A stretch of 64,000 nucleotides of DNA from Atopostipes sp964624875 (GTDB lineage Bacteria; Bacillota; Bacilli; Lactobacillales; Carnobacteriaceae_A). Shown here one piece after another: positions 37,305-47,638 of this stretch. The position numbers and the translations under genes were made by a program. The stretch covers positions 1 to 64,000 of the forward strand of contig CAZUZA010000004.1 in assembly GCA_964624875.1 (NCBI GenBank), written 5' to 3'. Within the stretch, counting starts at the first letter, position 1; each line of letters starts with the position of its first letter. The notes beneath the pieces are model-generated. The model saw nothing but the letters and a program-made list of their open reading frames with translations. It did no database searches and was not told where the DNA came from.

Positions 37305-38189
37305 TTAAGAAACAAATTGTTTCTTATTCGTTAGAAAATGATATAAAGCACCTAATAGTCCGGCATCATTTCCTAATTCAGCAAACGCAATCTCCGTACT
37401 TAAAAAAAATGGATCTTCGATGCGTTTCGCTACTGCTTCTTGAATCATTGGCTCCAAGTAATCTTGTTGGGCCATAACGCCACCGCCAAGAACGATTTTT
37501 TCTGGATTGATTAAATAAATAATATTGACTAGACCTTTACTTAAATAATCGACCATATTTTGAATTTCTTCTTCATAAATCGTTTCTCCAGCTTTGGCCT
37601 TTTCAAAAATGTCAAAGCCATTTAATTCCTCACCTGTTCTGGCTGCAACACGCTTCACTAAGCTTGAAGTAGAAGCTAGATTTTGCAGGTTGTCTTCGCC
37701 TATATCCATATAGCCGATTTCCCCTGTCGTATAGTTTGTGCCCGAGTGAATACGGCCGTTTATTAAAACAGCGCCTCCAACACCTGTCCCCACGGTTAAG
37801 CAAACACCATTTGAAACATCTTGTAGAGCACCTAACCATTTTTCACCTAAAGCAGCTGCGTTTACGTCATTTTCAACCTCACAGTCAAGGCCTGTTTCAT
37901 CCTTAATCAACTGCTTCCAGTTTGTATTCGTATAACCTGGAATCGTGTACCCAGAATAGATAATTTTACCTTCTTCTGTATTCACAATACCGGCCGAACT
38001 AATAGCAACACCAGCTACTTCATCTTTTACGGCTTTCGCAACGGATAAGACGGCTTCGACTATTCCGTTATGTGTTTCCGTATTGTATGTGGTAATAGGA
38101 TCCAGTTTACGTACTAATTTACCTTCTACAGAATAAACACCAAACTTAATGGAGGTTCCTCCCACATCCACACATAAGTAATTTTTCAA
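37305..38189 (-). CDS. nanK: ROK-family sugar kinase, probable N-acetylmannosamine kinase
   Basis: A 294-residue ROK kinase. The phosphate loop VDVGGTSIKFGV is at the N-terminus, with the catalytic Asp in EVENDVNAAALGE and the second glycine-rich GTGVGGAVLINGRIHSG. The zinc ligands usual in ROK proteins (the GHM histidine and the CXCG-X2-GC motif) are absent; the region reads GEIGYMDIGEDNLQNLAS. The location directly upstream of nanA supports phosphorylation of ManNAc. Use of GalNAc or another hexosamine cannot be excluded, because no other amino-sugar kinase gene is in the window. Confidence 0.82.
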   Translation of the reverse strand: MKNYLCVDVGGTSIKFGVYSVEGKLVRKLDPITTYNTETHNGIVEAVLSVAKAVKDEVAGVAISSAGIVNTEEGKIIYSGYTIPGYTNTNWKQLIKDETGLDCEVENDVNAAALGEKWLGALQDVSNGVCLTVGTGVGGAVLINGRIHSGTNYTTGEIGYMDIGEDNLQNLASTSSLVKRVAARTGEELNGFDIFEKAKAGETIYEEEIQNMVDYLSKGLVNIIYLINPEKIVLGGGVMAQQDYLEPMIQEAVAKRIEDPFFLSTEIAFAELGNDAGLLGALYHFLTNKKQFVS

Positions 38190-38221
38190 CTTTTCACCTT
38201 CTTAATCACTACCTTTTTTGT

Positions 38222-38248
38222 GGGATAGAACAGTCACATGTCTATCCC
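38222..38248. promoter_or_regulatory. Hairpin between the DUF4091-sialidase gene and nanK
   Basis: Perfect 8-bp stem GGGATAGA / TCTATCCC with an 11-base loop. On the minus strand it is followed by A residues, not T, so it does not look like a terminator. It may be a processing or stability element. Confidence 0.4.
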
Positions 38249-38291
38249 GCAAAAGCAGTTTGTATTTAACTTTTTAAATCTTAAACAACGT

Positions 38292-41200
38292 TTAAAGTCC
38301 TAAGTCACTTAATTTAAATTTTGCTTGCATAATGTAAGCTAAGTCATCCGTAGTCGTTCCATCCCAATTTTCTGAGAACTCTTTATCGAAATGACCATAG
38401 GAATCTGTTACAAGCGTTCCGTCAGCTAGAGCAACTAGCCCAGCATAACCTGTGTCGCCACCTTTACCAAAACGGGTGTAGTCTTTTGCTAAAACAATTA
38501 AGGCTTCACCTGGTTCGCCATGGAGTAAGTNNNNNNNNNNNNNNNNNNNNNNNNNNNNNNNNNNNNNNNNNNNNNNNNNNNNNNNNNNNNNNNNNNNNNN
38601 NNNNNNNNNNNNNNNNNNNNNNNNNNNNNNGTGTAGTCTTTTGCTAAAACAATTAAGGCTTCACCTGGTTCGCCATGGAGTAAGTCTTCATAAGTTCCGA
38701 CCCACATTGACCAGTCACTTGCACGCCAATCAACAACTTCACCCTTATCATTTTCCAAGGGTTCAATCGCTCGGAAAGTAACGGCTAATTTATCGGTTCC
38801 AGGAACATATACAGCCTTGTGTCTTTCACCAAATAAACTATAAGGTAAAATTTCTGGCTTCGTCCACGTCTCCCCTTCATCATGTGAATGATAGATGAGT
38901 GAGCCATGTTCATGACTATTCGTACGACCTAATGCTGTAATCGTCTCACCATCTGGCGAGCGGAATAAGCAAACTTCACACAACCGGGTTAATCGTTCGG
39001 TTATTCGGTAGTCTTCTAGATAAGGCTCTGGAGCAGTCCATTCTTGGTTACCTTCTTCATCAAATGTTAAATATGTTTTATAATTTACAAAATCTGAATC
39101 ATGATAAATACCTAACCAACGATCTTCCCATTCGCCATTTTCGTCTTTTAGACGAATCAAGCTAGACATCGCCACAATCGACCAATTTTCTTGTCCATTT
39201 GGCAACTTCTGGTGATACGTCTCCCACTCTGTCCACGAAATTCCTTCATCTACAGAAATCGAAGCATCCCAGCCACCATTCGGATTGCCATGCCAGTTTG
39301 GACGAGCGGATATGACGATTAATTTCTGATCGCCATTCTTGAAATCCAACTTATAAATAACTGGTGTTTCCCAAGACTCTTGCCAACTTTTTGGAAGATC
39401 TTCTTTCTCTGACCAAGACTCACCAGCATCTTTCGACACTTGCATGACAAGTTTTCCTTTACCGTGTCCAACAGGATATACGGTAATTAACGTCTGATCA
39501 TCATCCAAAACAACCATATCTGGTTGACCTAAATACTGTCTCTCTGTATGAGGTGCTTTTTCAACAACAGACTGATACATTTCAGGAAGCTCTATTTCTT
39601 TTACTTCTTTATCCACTCGCGTTAACGTTCGCGCTGAATCTTTCGTAAATGAATGGCCTGAAGCAATCGCTTCTTTCGTTAAGGTCGTTAAGTTATCGTT
39701 AAATTGTTCAATGTCTTTTAGTAAGGCTGATTTTCCTTCAGCAGCTAAATAATATTGCTCTTGTGCATAAGGTGTTAATAAAGGTTCGAGCAAGGCATCA
39801 ACCTTCTCGCTAAACGCTTCCGATACCGCTCTTAATGCAGCTAATTTTTGAACCGTTCGTACACCTTCCGCAAATTTCTCCAATCGAATACTGCGTTTCG
39901 GCATTGGTTTTTCCACATCTCGTTCATCGGGATAAACTAGGAAGGTATCTCCTGCTTCAAACAAACGATGCGTCGTATCTTCTAATGGATTTTCTACCCA
40001 AGAATCATACGCCCAACGTAAGAAACCTTCCGCACCATGTGCATAAGCAAATAGGATAGTCCATAAACTTTCATCTGGTTCACTTAACGAGAAGTTCCCA
40101 GGTATGTGTCCTGTACAAGAATAAATCGTTGTACGGAATCCTTTTGCTTTTCGATCTGCTATTAACTCGTTAAACGCTTCTGGGTTTTCTTTTATAGGAA
40201 TAGTGCCCACAGTTAAATCAGTAATATGCTCACTTAAATCACGTTTTTGGATAAAAGAATCTAATGCGCCAGCCGTTTTAAAAGCTTTTCCATCTTGTCC
40301 TTTAATCGAATGAATAATTTCAAATATCTTATGGCTTAAGCCACGCTCGTCAATCGCAATATGAATACGTTCTTTAATGCCTAATGCTTCCGTATGTTTT
40401 ATAAAATCCGTTAAAAAGTGTGACCATACTTCTTCATATTCTGCTGTTTCATCATCTAATGGGAATTCTTGATAACGACCAGTTACATCGTAGTACCCAA
40501 TTTTATTGGTCCACGGCGCTAATGAGTAACAGGCAATTTTGTCCCCAAGTTTCATCAGGTTCGTGAAAGCAATCCACTTATCAAAATCCGTATAATCGTA
40601 CGTAAATGTTCCATCTTCCGTCTGCATCCATTTCACCATAGATGGGAACTTGATGTCGTTTTCGCTATACGTCTGACCATCCCACGCTTCCTCAACGACT
40701 GTGGCTGTGACAGCATTGCCACCCATCGTTTTATATACTTCTAAATGAGGAATCATGATTTCGAAATGCGCTGTTGAGAACGGTTCGACCTCATAATATT
40801 CTGCGACTGCATAGGGATTTTGCCAAAACTCGACATTAAACTGACGTTGATATTTGCTAGGTTCTTCCAAGCTTGCTTCTAAAATTTCGACGGTATATTT
40901 TAAAACAATCGGTTCCTTGATTTGATCCGCTGTAATAGAAATTGTCCCCGTATACTCTCCAGCTACCGTATCACTTCGAACCCACATGTTTAACCAAATG
41001 GGTTGAAGCGATTGTGGTGCTAAATTCGGGATATCTTTTCCGTACAATATATCAGAAGATTCTTCTCGGTTCCCTTGTGGCACAACTTTTGCCGGGTCAT
41101 GAAAGTCAGGTAAACCAGCAAATGCCTGCACAGACTTAATCGCTGTTGCTAACACATGCTGTGCCGGAATCATTTCACCAGATATTTGCTGTTTGAAATC

Positions 41201-41413
41201 ACTGACTTCAATTTGAATGTTCGTTACTTCTTGGTTGAAACTTAAGAGCCCAATTTGTGAAGTGAGAATATCGCTTTTCCAACCCGTTAAGTGTGCTTCT
41301 TTCTTTTCTTGTTGAATCATTTGCTCATATTTAATTTGAGGGTACTGTTGACCAGTACGCAATATTTGTCCATCTAAAATGCGTTCAGTTGTTACTACTT
41401 TCCCTTGACTCAT
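38292..41413 (-). CDS. DUF4091 (GH123-like) and sialidase-like propeller fusion enzyme, gap-interrupted
   Basis: The gene contains a 100-N gap at 38531-38630 between identical 55-base flanks. Removing the Ns and one copy gives a continuous frame of 2967 bases (988 residues) ending KLSDLGL at 38292. The N-terminal half has a beta-sandwich followed by a DUF4091 domain (about 185-470) of the GH123-like type: RQFNVEFWQNPYAVAEYYEVEPFS, YKTMGGNAVTATVVEEAW, IHIAIDERGL. The C-terminal part (about 650-980) is a BNR/Asp-box propeller with SKDAGESWS, SVDEGISWT and SHDEGETWT. No signal peptide is visible. GH123 members remove beta-GalNAc; whether this protein does is unknown. The second module may be a sialidase or an inactive binding propeller. 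TTG at 41419 is also possible, but ATG 41413 follows AGGAGG. Confidence 0.75.
38476..38685. repeat. 55-base duplicated flanks around a 100-N gap (assembly artefact)
   Basis: Bases 38476-38530 and 38631-38685 are identical and border exactly 100 N. The overlap length is the same 55 as at the DUF616 gap. The gene reads through in frame when one copy and the Ns are removed. Confidence 0.9.
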
Positions 41414-41428
41414 GTGCAAGAACTCCTC

Positions 41429-44400
41429 CTACTGAACTTTCTTAATCACTAAATTATCTAAGACAAAGTCGCCATACCCTCTAAAGACAGCATGTCCACC
41501 GATGTCATCAAATTTATTTGGCTTTTGATCCGTTGAGTAAAGTCCAAACCAAGTCTGACCACTTGCAGCACCTGTAACGTTAAAGGTTACAACTTGTGCT
41601 TCTTCATGGTTTTCCCATGTGTTTTTCAGTGGTGTTAGCAACCAAGCTTCTTTGTTCTCTTCCGTATCGCCTTCACCAACAACGATCGCATAGGTATCAT
41701 CTGACCCAGCTTCATATTGGAAGGAAACTTCATACTCAACACCTGGCTCAAAGCGGAAGTGTTGTGGAATAGAATGGAAAACTAATTTTTCTTTCTCAGT
41801 CAGGCCATTCACTTTCAGTGACCAGTCCCCTTCAATAACATCCGTTAATAATTTCTCATTCCAACCACGAGCAGTAAATGGCTCATTCTTTTCAGCTAAG
41901 TGAATACGGTTATCCTCGACACCTTCAGAGTTTGCAACAACAAATGGGAATAAACCACGATCCACTTGTTCAAAATCTTGCGTAAAGACAGCTGATTCTG
42001 TTGTATCATGCGCACCATCGAACATAGCCGAGTCATTTTCAACGACACGAATATCGTCAAAGTAGGTTGCTTCTTCTGCAGGACCTCTTTGTAAAATGAT
42101 AGAGACATCGTTAACATCCTGACCCGTCGTAAAGTATACATAGAGGTTTTGGAAATAACTTGTGTCATCGACTGTCGCATTTTCAACTTTTGTACTATGC
42201 GCATCTGCTGCCACATAGTTTTTAGCGATTGACTTGGTTGTGTAGTTACGAATGACTTCTTCCCCTTGTTGAATCGCTAAAGTCGCACGTGCATCTGAAC
42301 GGTTATCTACTCCGACTGATACAGCGTATGTTGTATTTGGTTCTAAGTCCGTTAGTTTTTGTTTTAATGAAATTGTTTCTTCATTTTCTTGAATACGTAA
42401 CATTGGGTTGTAACCTTGTGAATAAACAACTTCTGCTTTCATTTGCTCGCCTTCAATCGTCCAATCTTCTAATGATAGTGAGTTAAAGTCTGCATCCGTT
42501 ACATGCATGTTTTCACTCCAAACCATTTCATCTTCTGTTTGAGGTGATGCATAGAGAACGTAAGGAGTTTTCTCAGCTAAGTTTAGCGTGACTTTACCGT
42601 CAACAATTGCTACTTCTTGTTCATTTGCTTTTCCATGATCGGTTAACTCATAAACATATACCTTATCTTCGAAAGCATATGATGATACATCCCATGACGT
42701 CTCACCTGCTTCTAGATTGTAATAGTATAATTTACAGTCCGCTTCTGCTAATTTCTTACCAGAAGAGTCCCATGACCATGGTAATAGATATGCGCTTCCG
42801 TCATAAACAACGGTACCATTTAGTGTAAATGTACGTTCACGGTAAGCATCTGATTGAACATCATTTGACTTACGCTCGATAACAAGTGTATTCCCTTCGT
42901 CATCTGCTAAATGAACAGCCATATCTGGAACCCAAGAATATTTCTCATTGTTGTCTTCAAATTCGACAGGTTCACCGTCTACCCACTTCGTTACTTTGAA
43001 GTGTTGTACGAATTTCGTAGGCACATTCACTTTGTATAAAGTCTCTAAATAAGATTTAAAGTTGTTACGCCCTTGCCAACCTTCGAAATCGTTTAATTCA
43101 TAACCACCTAATAATGGGTTATCTGCTGCTCCACCATATGAAACATAGTCACCCACCCAAGTATCTTTTTGATGGTTGCGAATAAAGCGAGCAACTTTAC
43201 TGTTTACCCCTTTAAAGCTATAACCACCATAAGGCATATCGACTGCCCAGTGGTTCCAAGTTGAATCATACTCTCCTGCTTGACCCCACTCTAAAGCAAA
43301 ACGCCAACCTAAACTGTTCAGCTCTTTTGCAATACGGTGCGTCCACCAAGCTCTTTCGTCACCTGATTGGAAGTTCCCCCAAACATCGACATAAATAAAT
43401 TCTAAACCATCTTTTGTTAATTCTTTAAATTCTTTCAGACGCTCAAATCGACCATGATTTAAGTCATAGGCACTATCGATATTAATTCCTTGATCAATCC
43501 AGTTCCAACCATATTTAAATTGGCCGTCTTTTGTACGGCGTAGTAGGTCATCCGAAATAATCGGTGATTCTGGATATGTTTCTGACACGTTAATATGAAC
43601 TCCTAAGTTAGCTCCATATTTTTTCGCGTTATCCATTAAGAATTGCATATCTTTCATGCCACCCATACGTTTACCAACATCAACATAGTTTAAATGTGCC
43701 GAGTCATGTCCTTCGTTCCCATAACCCTTCATAATAATTCCTTGACCTAAACCATCTGTATTTAGGTATACTCGTTTAATCCCATCTAAAACTTTTAAGA
43801 ATGGGTTTTGTCCGTGTGAACCAAAGTTCATATTAATACGGAAACCAACAATTTCTGGAACGTTTTCATAACCATAAGGATTATTCATGATCTCACGATA
43901 AGCAATTGCAGCATCTTGCCAGTCAACTTGCTCGTCACCGTTTATATCATCCGTAATAACCACTTTTGCGCTTGGTAGTGTAAAGGTTCTTTCTGGATAA
44001 ACTTCCCCTTTGTGTTCACCTTGATAGATCCATGGTGCACTCTTTACGGTTACAATATTTTCATCTTCAATGGTTTGACTACGAACCGTTAAGCGTGTGT
44101 AGTCTTCATTGATGCCACCGTAACTATATTGTGAATTACTCCAAACACCCGCTGCTAAATCTTTATGCGAAACAAAACCATACATTGCTCCAAACTCTTT
44201 TTGAACGATCGGTTTTGCTAAATCTAAAACAACATCGCCACTATGATGCGTATTTACTGACATTGTCGAACCGACAAATTCAGCTTTTTCATCATGACTT
44301 GTTACAGAAATTAAGGCGTTATCTACAAAATCAATTTCACGGATTAATTGTCCACTTGTAAGTTCAGTATCCGAATCGTTGTTGTACAAATGATTTGTGA

Positions 44401-45295
44401 CTTCTACAAAATCAATGTGTAATTCATTCTTCGAGACAATAAATTCAACTTTCATTGTAAAGTGTAGCGTCAATTCTTCTGATTGATAATCTAATGTGTA
44501 CACCGCTTTATCTTCTGCCACTTTTTCAAATGACACGTCTGGCTGAATCACAAAGTCATTCACCATCATTTCACGAATAGCTTTTCTTTCCCCTGCAAGT
44601 GTTTTACCTTTATACGCATATGAAAGGACACGAGGGAACTCTGCATCGATTGTTACTGTTAAGTCTTTTGACGAAATGGTTTCTGTTGGTACGTCAACGA
44701 TTTTTGCTTGCTTTGGTTGAGCACCGTATATGTCGGTATTGTTTTTCAACGGAACTTGGATAGCAATGCGAGTTGCTCCACTTTCATATGAAAGCAATGC
44801 TACGTTTAGAAAATATGGGTCTTCGACTAATTCTTCATATAAATTAGCAACCTCATAATGATCTATAATCGTTTGGTCGTTTGCTTTTACGGTTAGAGTC
44901 GACTGATCGTTTACAATAATATCGAGTGCAATTTTTTCATCTTTTTTTGGAACTGCACCTTCAAATGTCGTACGTTCACCAACTTCTTCGATATACCAAG
45001 TATTATGGTCATAACCGATTTTGATAATATCTTCCGTTTCAGATACATGAAGAAGAATTGAGAAGTCTTTTTCATCGCCATCTGTGACGTCTATAAAATC
45101 TAAGTGATAGACCAATTCATTTTCATAAACTTCTGTGGGGAAATTTGTATGCTTAAAATTGGCACCTTCAATATAACTTGAATCTAAACGTGAGGATGCT
45201 AATTGTTCATAGCGCTTATCCTCTTTAAATAAAGGACTGTTTGAACCGGGTAAGTGTGGATTAGATTGCCAATTTTTTATAGCAGTGTTTAACAT
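41429..45295 (-). CDS. GH101 endo-alpha-N-acetylgalactosaminidase without signal peptide
   Basis: A 1288-residue enzyme that cuts core-1 disaccharide (galacto-N-biose) from Ser/Thr of mucin-type O-glycoproteins. The catalytic barrel spans about 480-800. The probable nucleophile is Asp637 in FIYVDVWGN and the acid/base Glu669 in ALEWGQAGEYDSTWNHW. Their 32-residue spacing is the same as for Asp764/Glu796 of the pneumococcal enzyme. An N-terminal mutarotase-like region and C-terminal beta-sandwich and binding modules surround the barrel. The N-terminus (MLNTAIKNWQSNPHLPG) is hydrophilic, there is no LPXTG motif, and the preceding stop codon is 13 bases upstream, so no hidden signal peptide exists. 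Characterised GH101 enzymes are secreted or wall-bound, so a cytoplasmic one is unusual. Confidence 0.9.
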   Translation of the reverse strand: MLNTAIKNWQSNPHLPGSNSPLFKEDKRYEQLASSRLDSSYIEGANFKHTNFPTEVYENELVYHLDFIDVTDGDEKDFSILLHVSETEDIIKIGYDHNTWYIEEVGERTTFEGAVPKKDEKIALDIIVNDQSTLTVKANDQTIIDHYEVANLYEELVEDPYFLNVALLSYESGATRIAIQVPLKNNTDIYGAQPKQAKIVDVPTETISSKDLTVTIDAEFPRVLSYAYKGKTLAGERKAIREMMVNDFVIQPDVSFEKVAEDKAVYTLDYQSEELTLHFTMKVEFIVSKNELHIDFVEVTNHLYNNDSDTELTSGQLIREIDFVDNALISVTSHDEKAEFVGSTMSVNTHHSGDVVLDLAKPIVQKEFGAMYGFVSHKDLAAGVWSNSQYSYGGINEDYTRLTVRSQTIEDENIVTVKSAPWIYQGEHKGEVYPERTFTLPSAKVVITDDINGDEQVDWQDAAIAYREIMNNPYGYENVPEIVGFRINMNFGSHGQNPFLKVLDGIKRVYLNTDGLGQGIIMKGYGNEGHDSAHLNYVDVGKRMGGMKDMQFLMDNAKKYGANLGVHINVSETYPESPIISDDLLRRTKDGQFKYGWNWIDQGINIDSAYDLNHGRFERLKEFKELTKDGLEFIYVDVWGNFQSGDERAWWTHRIAKELNSLGWRFALEWGQAGEYDSTWNHWAVDMPYGGYSFKGVNSKVARFIRNHQKDTWVGDYVSYGGAADNPLLGGYELNDFEGWQGRNNFKSYLETLYKVNVPTKFVQHFKVTKWVDGEPVEFEDNNEKYSWVPDMAVHLADDEGNTLVIERKSNDVQSDAYRERTFTLNGTVVYDGSAYLLPWSWDSSGKKLAEADCKLYYYNLEAGETSWDVSSYAFEDKVYVYELTDHGKANEQEVAIVDGKVTLNLAEKTPYVLYASPQTEDEMVWSENMHVTDADFNSLSLEDWTIEGEQMKAEVVYSQGYNPMLRIQENEETISLKQKLTDLEPNTTYAVSVGVDNRSDARATLAIQQGEEVIRNYTTKSIAKNYVAADAHSTKVENATVDDTSYFQNLYVYFTTGQDVNDVSIILQRGPAEEATYFDDIRVVENDSAMFDGAHDTTESAVFTQDFEQVDRGLFPFVVANSEGVEDNRIHLAEKNEPFTARGWNEKLLTDVIEGDWSLKVNGLTEKEKLVFHSIPQHFRFEPGVEYEVSFQYEAGSDDTYAIVVGEGDTEENKEAWLLTPLKNTWENHEEAQVVTFNVTGAASGQTWFGLYSTDQKPNKFDDIGGHAVFRGYGDFVLDNLVIKKVQ

Positions 45296-45308
45296 ATTTT
45301 AAAACTCC

Positions 45309-45983
45309 TTATTCTTCTTCAGTATTTTCTTTATTTTCTAAGTTTGAATAGATGTGCCTTGCTTCTAGTCTTGCATCAATTCGTTTAATCGCATCAAGTA
45401 TGAGCCACATTATGGCATAAGACATCATGCTAAATAATACGAGTGGTAATAAAATACCTAATCGGTACGATGCCCATCCAAAGACTGCTAATAAAATTAA
45501 AATAGCGCCGACATGAACAGGTGCCACACTATAGATAACCAGTGTATGTTTGATTAGTTGAATAATACCAAGGTCAAAGTGAGCTAAAGTTGCCCATACT
45601 GAAATGAACAGTATTGCTAGAATAATGATAATGACAAAAGATATGACAACAAAAATGAAACCGACTGTACCGTCCATCAATTGAGCGGACCGGAAATTCT
45701 GTATAAATAAATATAATAGGACTAATAATAAGTAGCCTAAACCATTTGCTTTCCAGAAATTTTCTTTATACTGTTCTTTGAAATAGTCGTTAACGCCAAA
45801 GCCTCCTGGTAATCGAATAAAACGACGCATTGTCGCAAACATAGCTGCTGTTGCGGGGAATAAACCGCCTACAATTAAACCAAGTAAACTTGAAATAATC
45901 CATAAAAATTGGACATGGAGCATCCGCTCGATCCACGTCATAAACTTCATTAAAGGACTATCGGGATGAAAAAATCTTTGCAT
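45309..45983 (-). CDS. DUF624 (YesL-like) membrane protein
   Basis: About 224 residues with five or six transmembrane helices. The opening FMTWIERMLHVQFLWIISSLLGLIVGGLFPATAAMF is typical of DUF624/YesL proteins, which accompany Lpl/Yes-type polysaccharide ABC transporters. The function is unknown, possibly an assembly partner of the importer. ATG at 45983 is preferred over 45992 because the purine-rich AGAGATGG lies before it. It is followed by the GH101 gene after 13 bases. Confidence 0.78.
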   Translation of the reverse strand: MQRFFHPDSPLMKFMTWIERMLHVQFLWIISSLLGLIVGGLFPATAAMFATMRRFIRLPGGFGVNDYFKEQYKENFWKANGLGYLLLVLLYLFIQNFRSAQLMDGTVGFIFVVISFVIIIILAILFISVWATLAHFDLGIIQLIKHTLVIYSVAPVHVGAILILLAVFGWASYRLGILLPLVLFSMMSYAIMWLILDAIKRIDARLEARHIYSNLENKENTEEE

Positions 45984-46018
45984 TAAAACCATCTCTTTCT
46001 ATATGCTTTTTATAATTA

Positions 46019-47458
46019 TCATTTATACAACGTGTTAAACACGTCTTTGACAACCAAAGCGTCTTCTTCCTTGCTCACATAATAATAATTTAGTAATTCA
46101 CTAGCTTCTTTTATAAGGTGTAAGTGCTTTAAATAATTGTGAAACATATATAATTGACCATTTGCGCCTAGATGTAATCGTTCATCTGTATAAATAGTAT
46201 ACTTTTTCTTCCACCCTTCAGGACGTGCATCCAAAAAGGCCTGTAATTCTGAATAATGATTTACAAATAAGACATCTGGATGATTCGATACAACTTCTTC
46301 TAATACTGAGAGGTATTCTTTCATCCGTTCATTTTCTACTCCACCAATATTTGAAGGTGTGGGTGTTGCTAACACAATCAATGCATTCTTTTTATAAAGG
46401 TGTTGGAGTAAGGTTTCTAGATTTTCCTTATACTCAGCTGGTGTAAAACTCACCACATCATTGGCGCCTAATTTGACCGATATAATATCGGGTTCATAAG
46501 CTTCCAAACGATGTTCGATGCGATTTAGCGTGCTCAGTATTGTGGCTCCAGAAACGGCTGTATTTATAAATATATCTTCTTTACGATTAAATGTTTCTCT
46601 AGCATATTGATCAATTAATTCAACATAGTCTTTATAACCAAAGGTCCACAAAGCGCCATGTGTAATCGAGTCCCCCATAAATAACCAAGTAAGTGGCTCT
46701 TCTCCCTCTAAACGCTGCTTTAGCCGTTCATCCATTGCCTCTAAGTCATTTGTATCAACTAATTTTTCTTGTTTAAGTGTTAAGTCTAATTTAACTTTTT
46801 CACCGGGAAAATTTCTTACTCTTCTATATAAGGTCGTCGCCAATTTTTCACTTAATTTCAAATGACCGATTTCATTTAATTGCCCGAAGTCATTTGCATA
46901 GCCTGAAATATTTTCATCTATAAAAGCATCTACAACAAATATACGTTCAAATTCTGCTTCATTTAATTCTGAAGTTAATGCTTGTTTACTTGCTTTTATG
47001 TATGTTGAAATTTGTTCATTTAAATCTTCATTTTTTGTTTTACAAGGTGTTAGAAGAACAAACTTTGCTTGTCCGTTTGCTAATTGTAACACTTGTCTAA
47101 TGACTTCTAAAAGATTTCTAACGAATTGTTCAGGTGTATTTTCAAAATCATTTTCTGGATCAATTAGGTAGGAGACAACACTTGGCTTGAACAGTTTAAC
47201 CTCCTTTTCGAAGTGCGCATTCAGGGTATAAATACTTTGGGTTGGATGTGAATTTGTGATGACATATTTTTCACGTAAAACCTCACTATCTTTTGCCCGT
47301 TCCCACCGAACGTATTCTTCAAAGTGCCCGATAAAGGTTCGTGTACCATGATGGCTTTCAAAAGGTGTGTTATGTAATTGATGACCAGTGAATAAAAAGA
47401 GGTCTTCTTTTGTATCATCTAGAAAATATTGTTTTTGTTTTGTAACTTTATTTATCAT
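46019..47458 (-). CDS. Two-domain SGNH hydrolase, possible sialate O-acetylesterase
   Basis: A 479-residue protein. The second half (about 255-455) is an intact SGNH esterase: GDSITHG (nucleophile Ser), LGANDVVSF (Asn) and DERLHLGANG (His). The first half resembles a second, degenerate SGNH unit: FVLLTPCKTKN and LNEIGHLKLSEKL sit at equivalent positions, but there is no GDS motif. No signal peptide is present. In a sialoglycan operon, removal of O-acetyl groups from sialic acid is the most likely role; this is inferred from context only. Confidence 0.72.
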   Translation of the reverse strand: MINKVTKQKQYFLDDTKEDLFLFTGHQLHNTPFESHHGTRTFIGHFEEYVRWERAKDSEVLREKYVITNSHPTQSIYTLNAHFEKEVKLFKPSVVSYLIDPENDFENTPEQFVRNLLEVIRQVLQLANGQAKFVLLTPCKTKNEDLNEQISTYIKASKQALTSELNEAEFERIFVVDAFIDENISGYANDFGQLNEIGHLKLSEKLATTLYRRVRNFPGEKVKLDLTLKQEKLVDTNDLEAMDERLKQRLEGEEPLTWLFMGDSITHGALWTFGYKDYVELIDQYARETFNRKEDIFINTAVSGATILSTLNRIEHRLEAYEPDIISVKLGANDVVSFTPAEYKENLETLLQHLYKKNALIVLATPTPSNIGGVENERMKEYLSVLEEVVSNHPDVLFVNHYSELQAFLDARPEGWKKKYTIYTDERLHLGANGQLYMFHNYLKHLHLIKEASELLNYYYVSKEEDALVVKDVFNTLYK

Positions 47459-47525
47459 AAAAAATCCTCTTTCACTCTATAATGATCATTCGTAAATTCA
47501 CGAGTACTAAATTGTATATAAAAAA

Positions 47526-47574
47526 TAGGAGTTCCTTTATCCTTATATTAAAAATAAGTATATTAGAACTCCTA
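47526..47574 (-). terminator. Terminator or attenuator after lplA
   Basis: TAGGAGTTC (47526-47534) pairs perfectly with GAACTCCTA (47566-47574), with further AT pairs inside. On the minus strand TTTTTTATA follows. Some read-through must occur if the downstream degradation genes share the promoter. Confidence 0.7.
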
Positions 47575-47638
47575 ATCATTCATCTAAAGTTTCAGATTAT
47601 TATTTATTTTTCTATTCTGATTAAACTTCAGTAACGGT

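Noticed and set aside
38222..38248. Hairpin as the terminator of the DUF4091-sialidase gene
   Set aside because: It is followed by A residues rather than T on the transcribed strand, so it was listed only as a hairpin.
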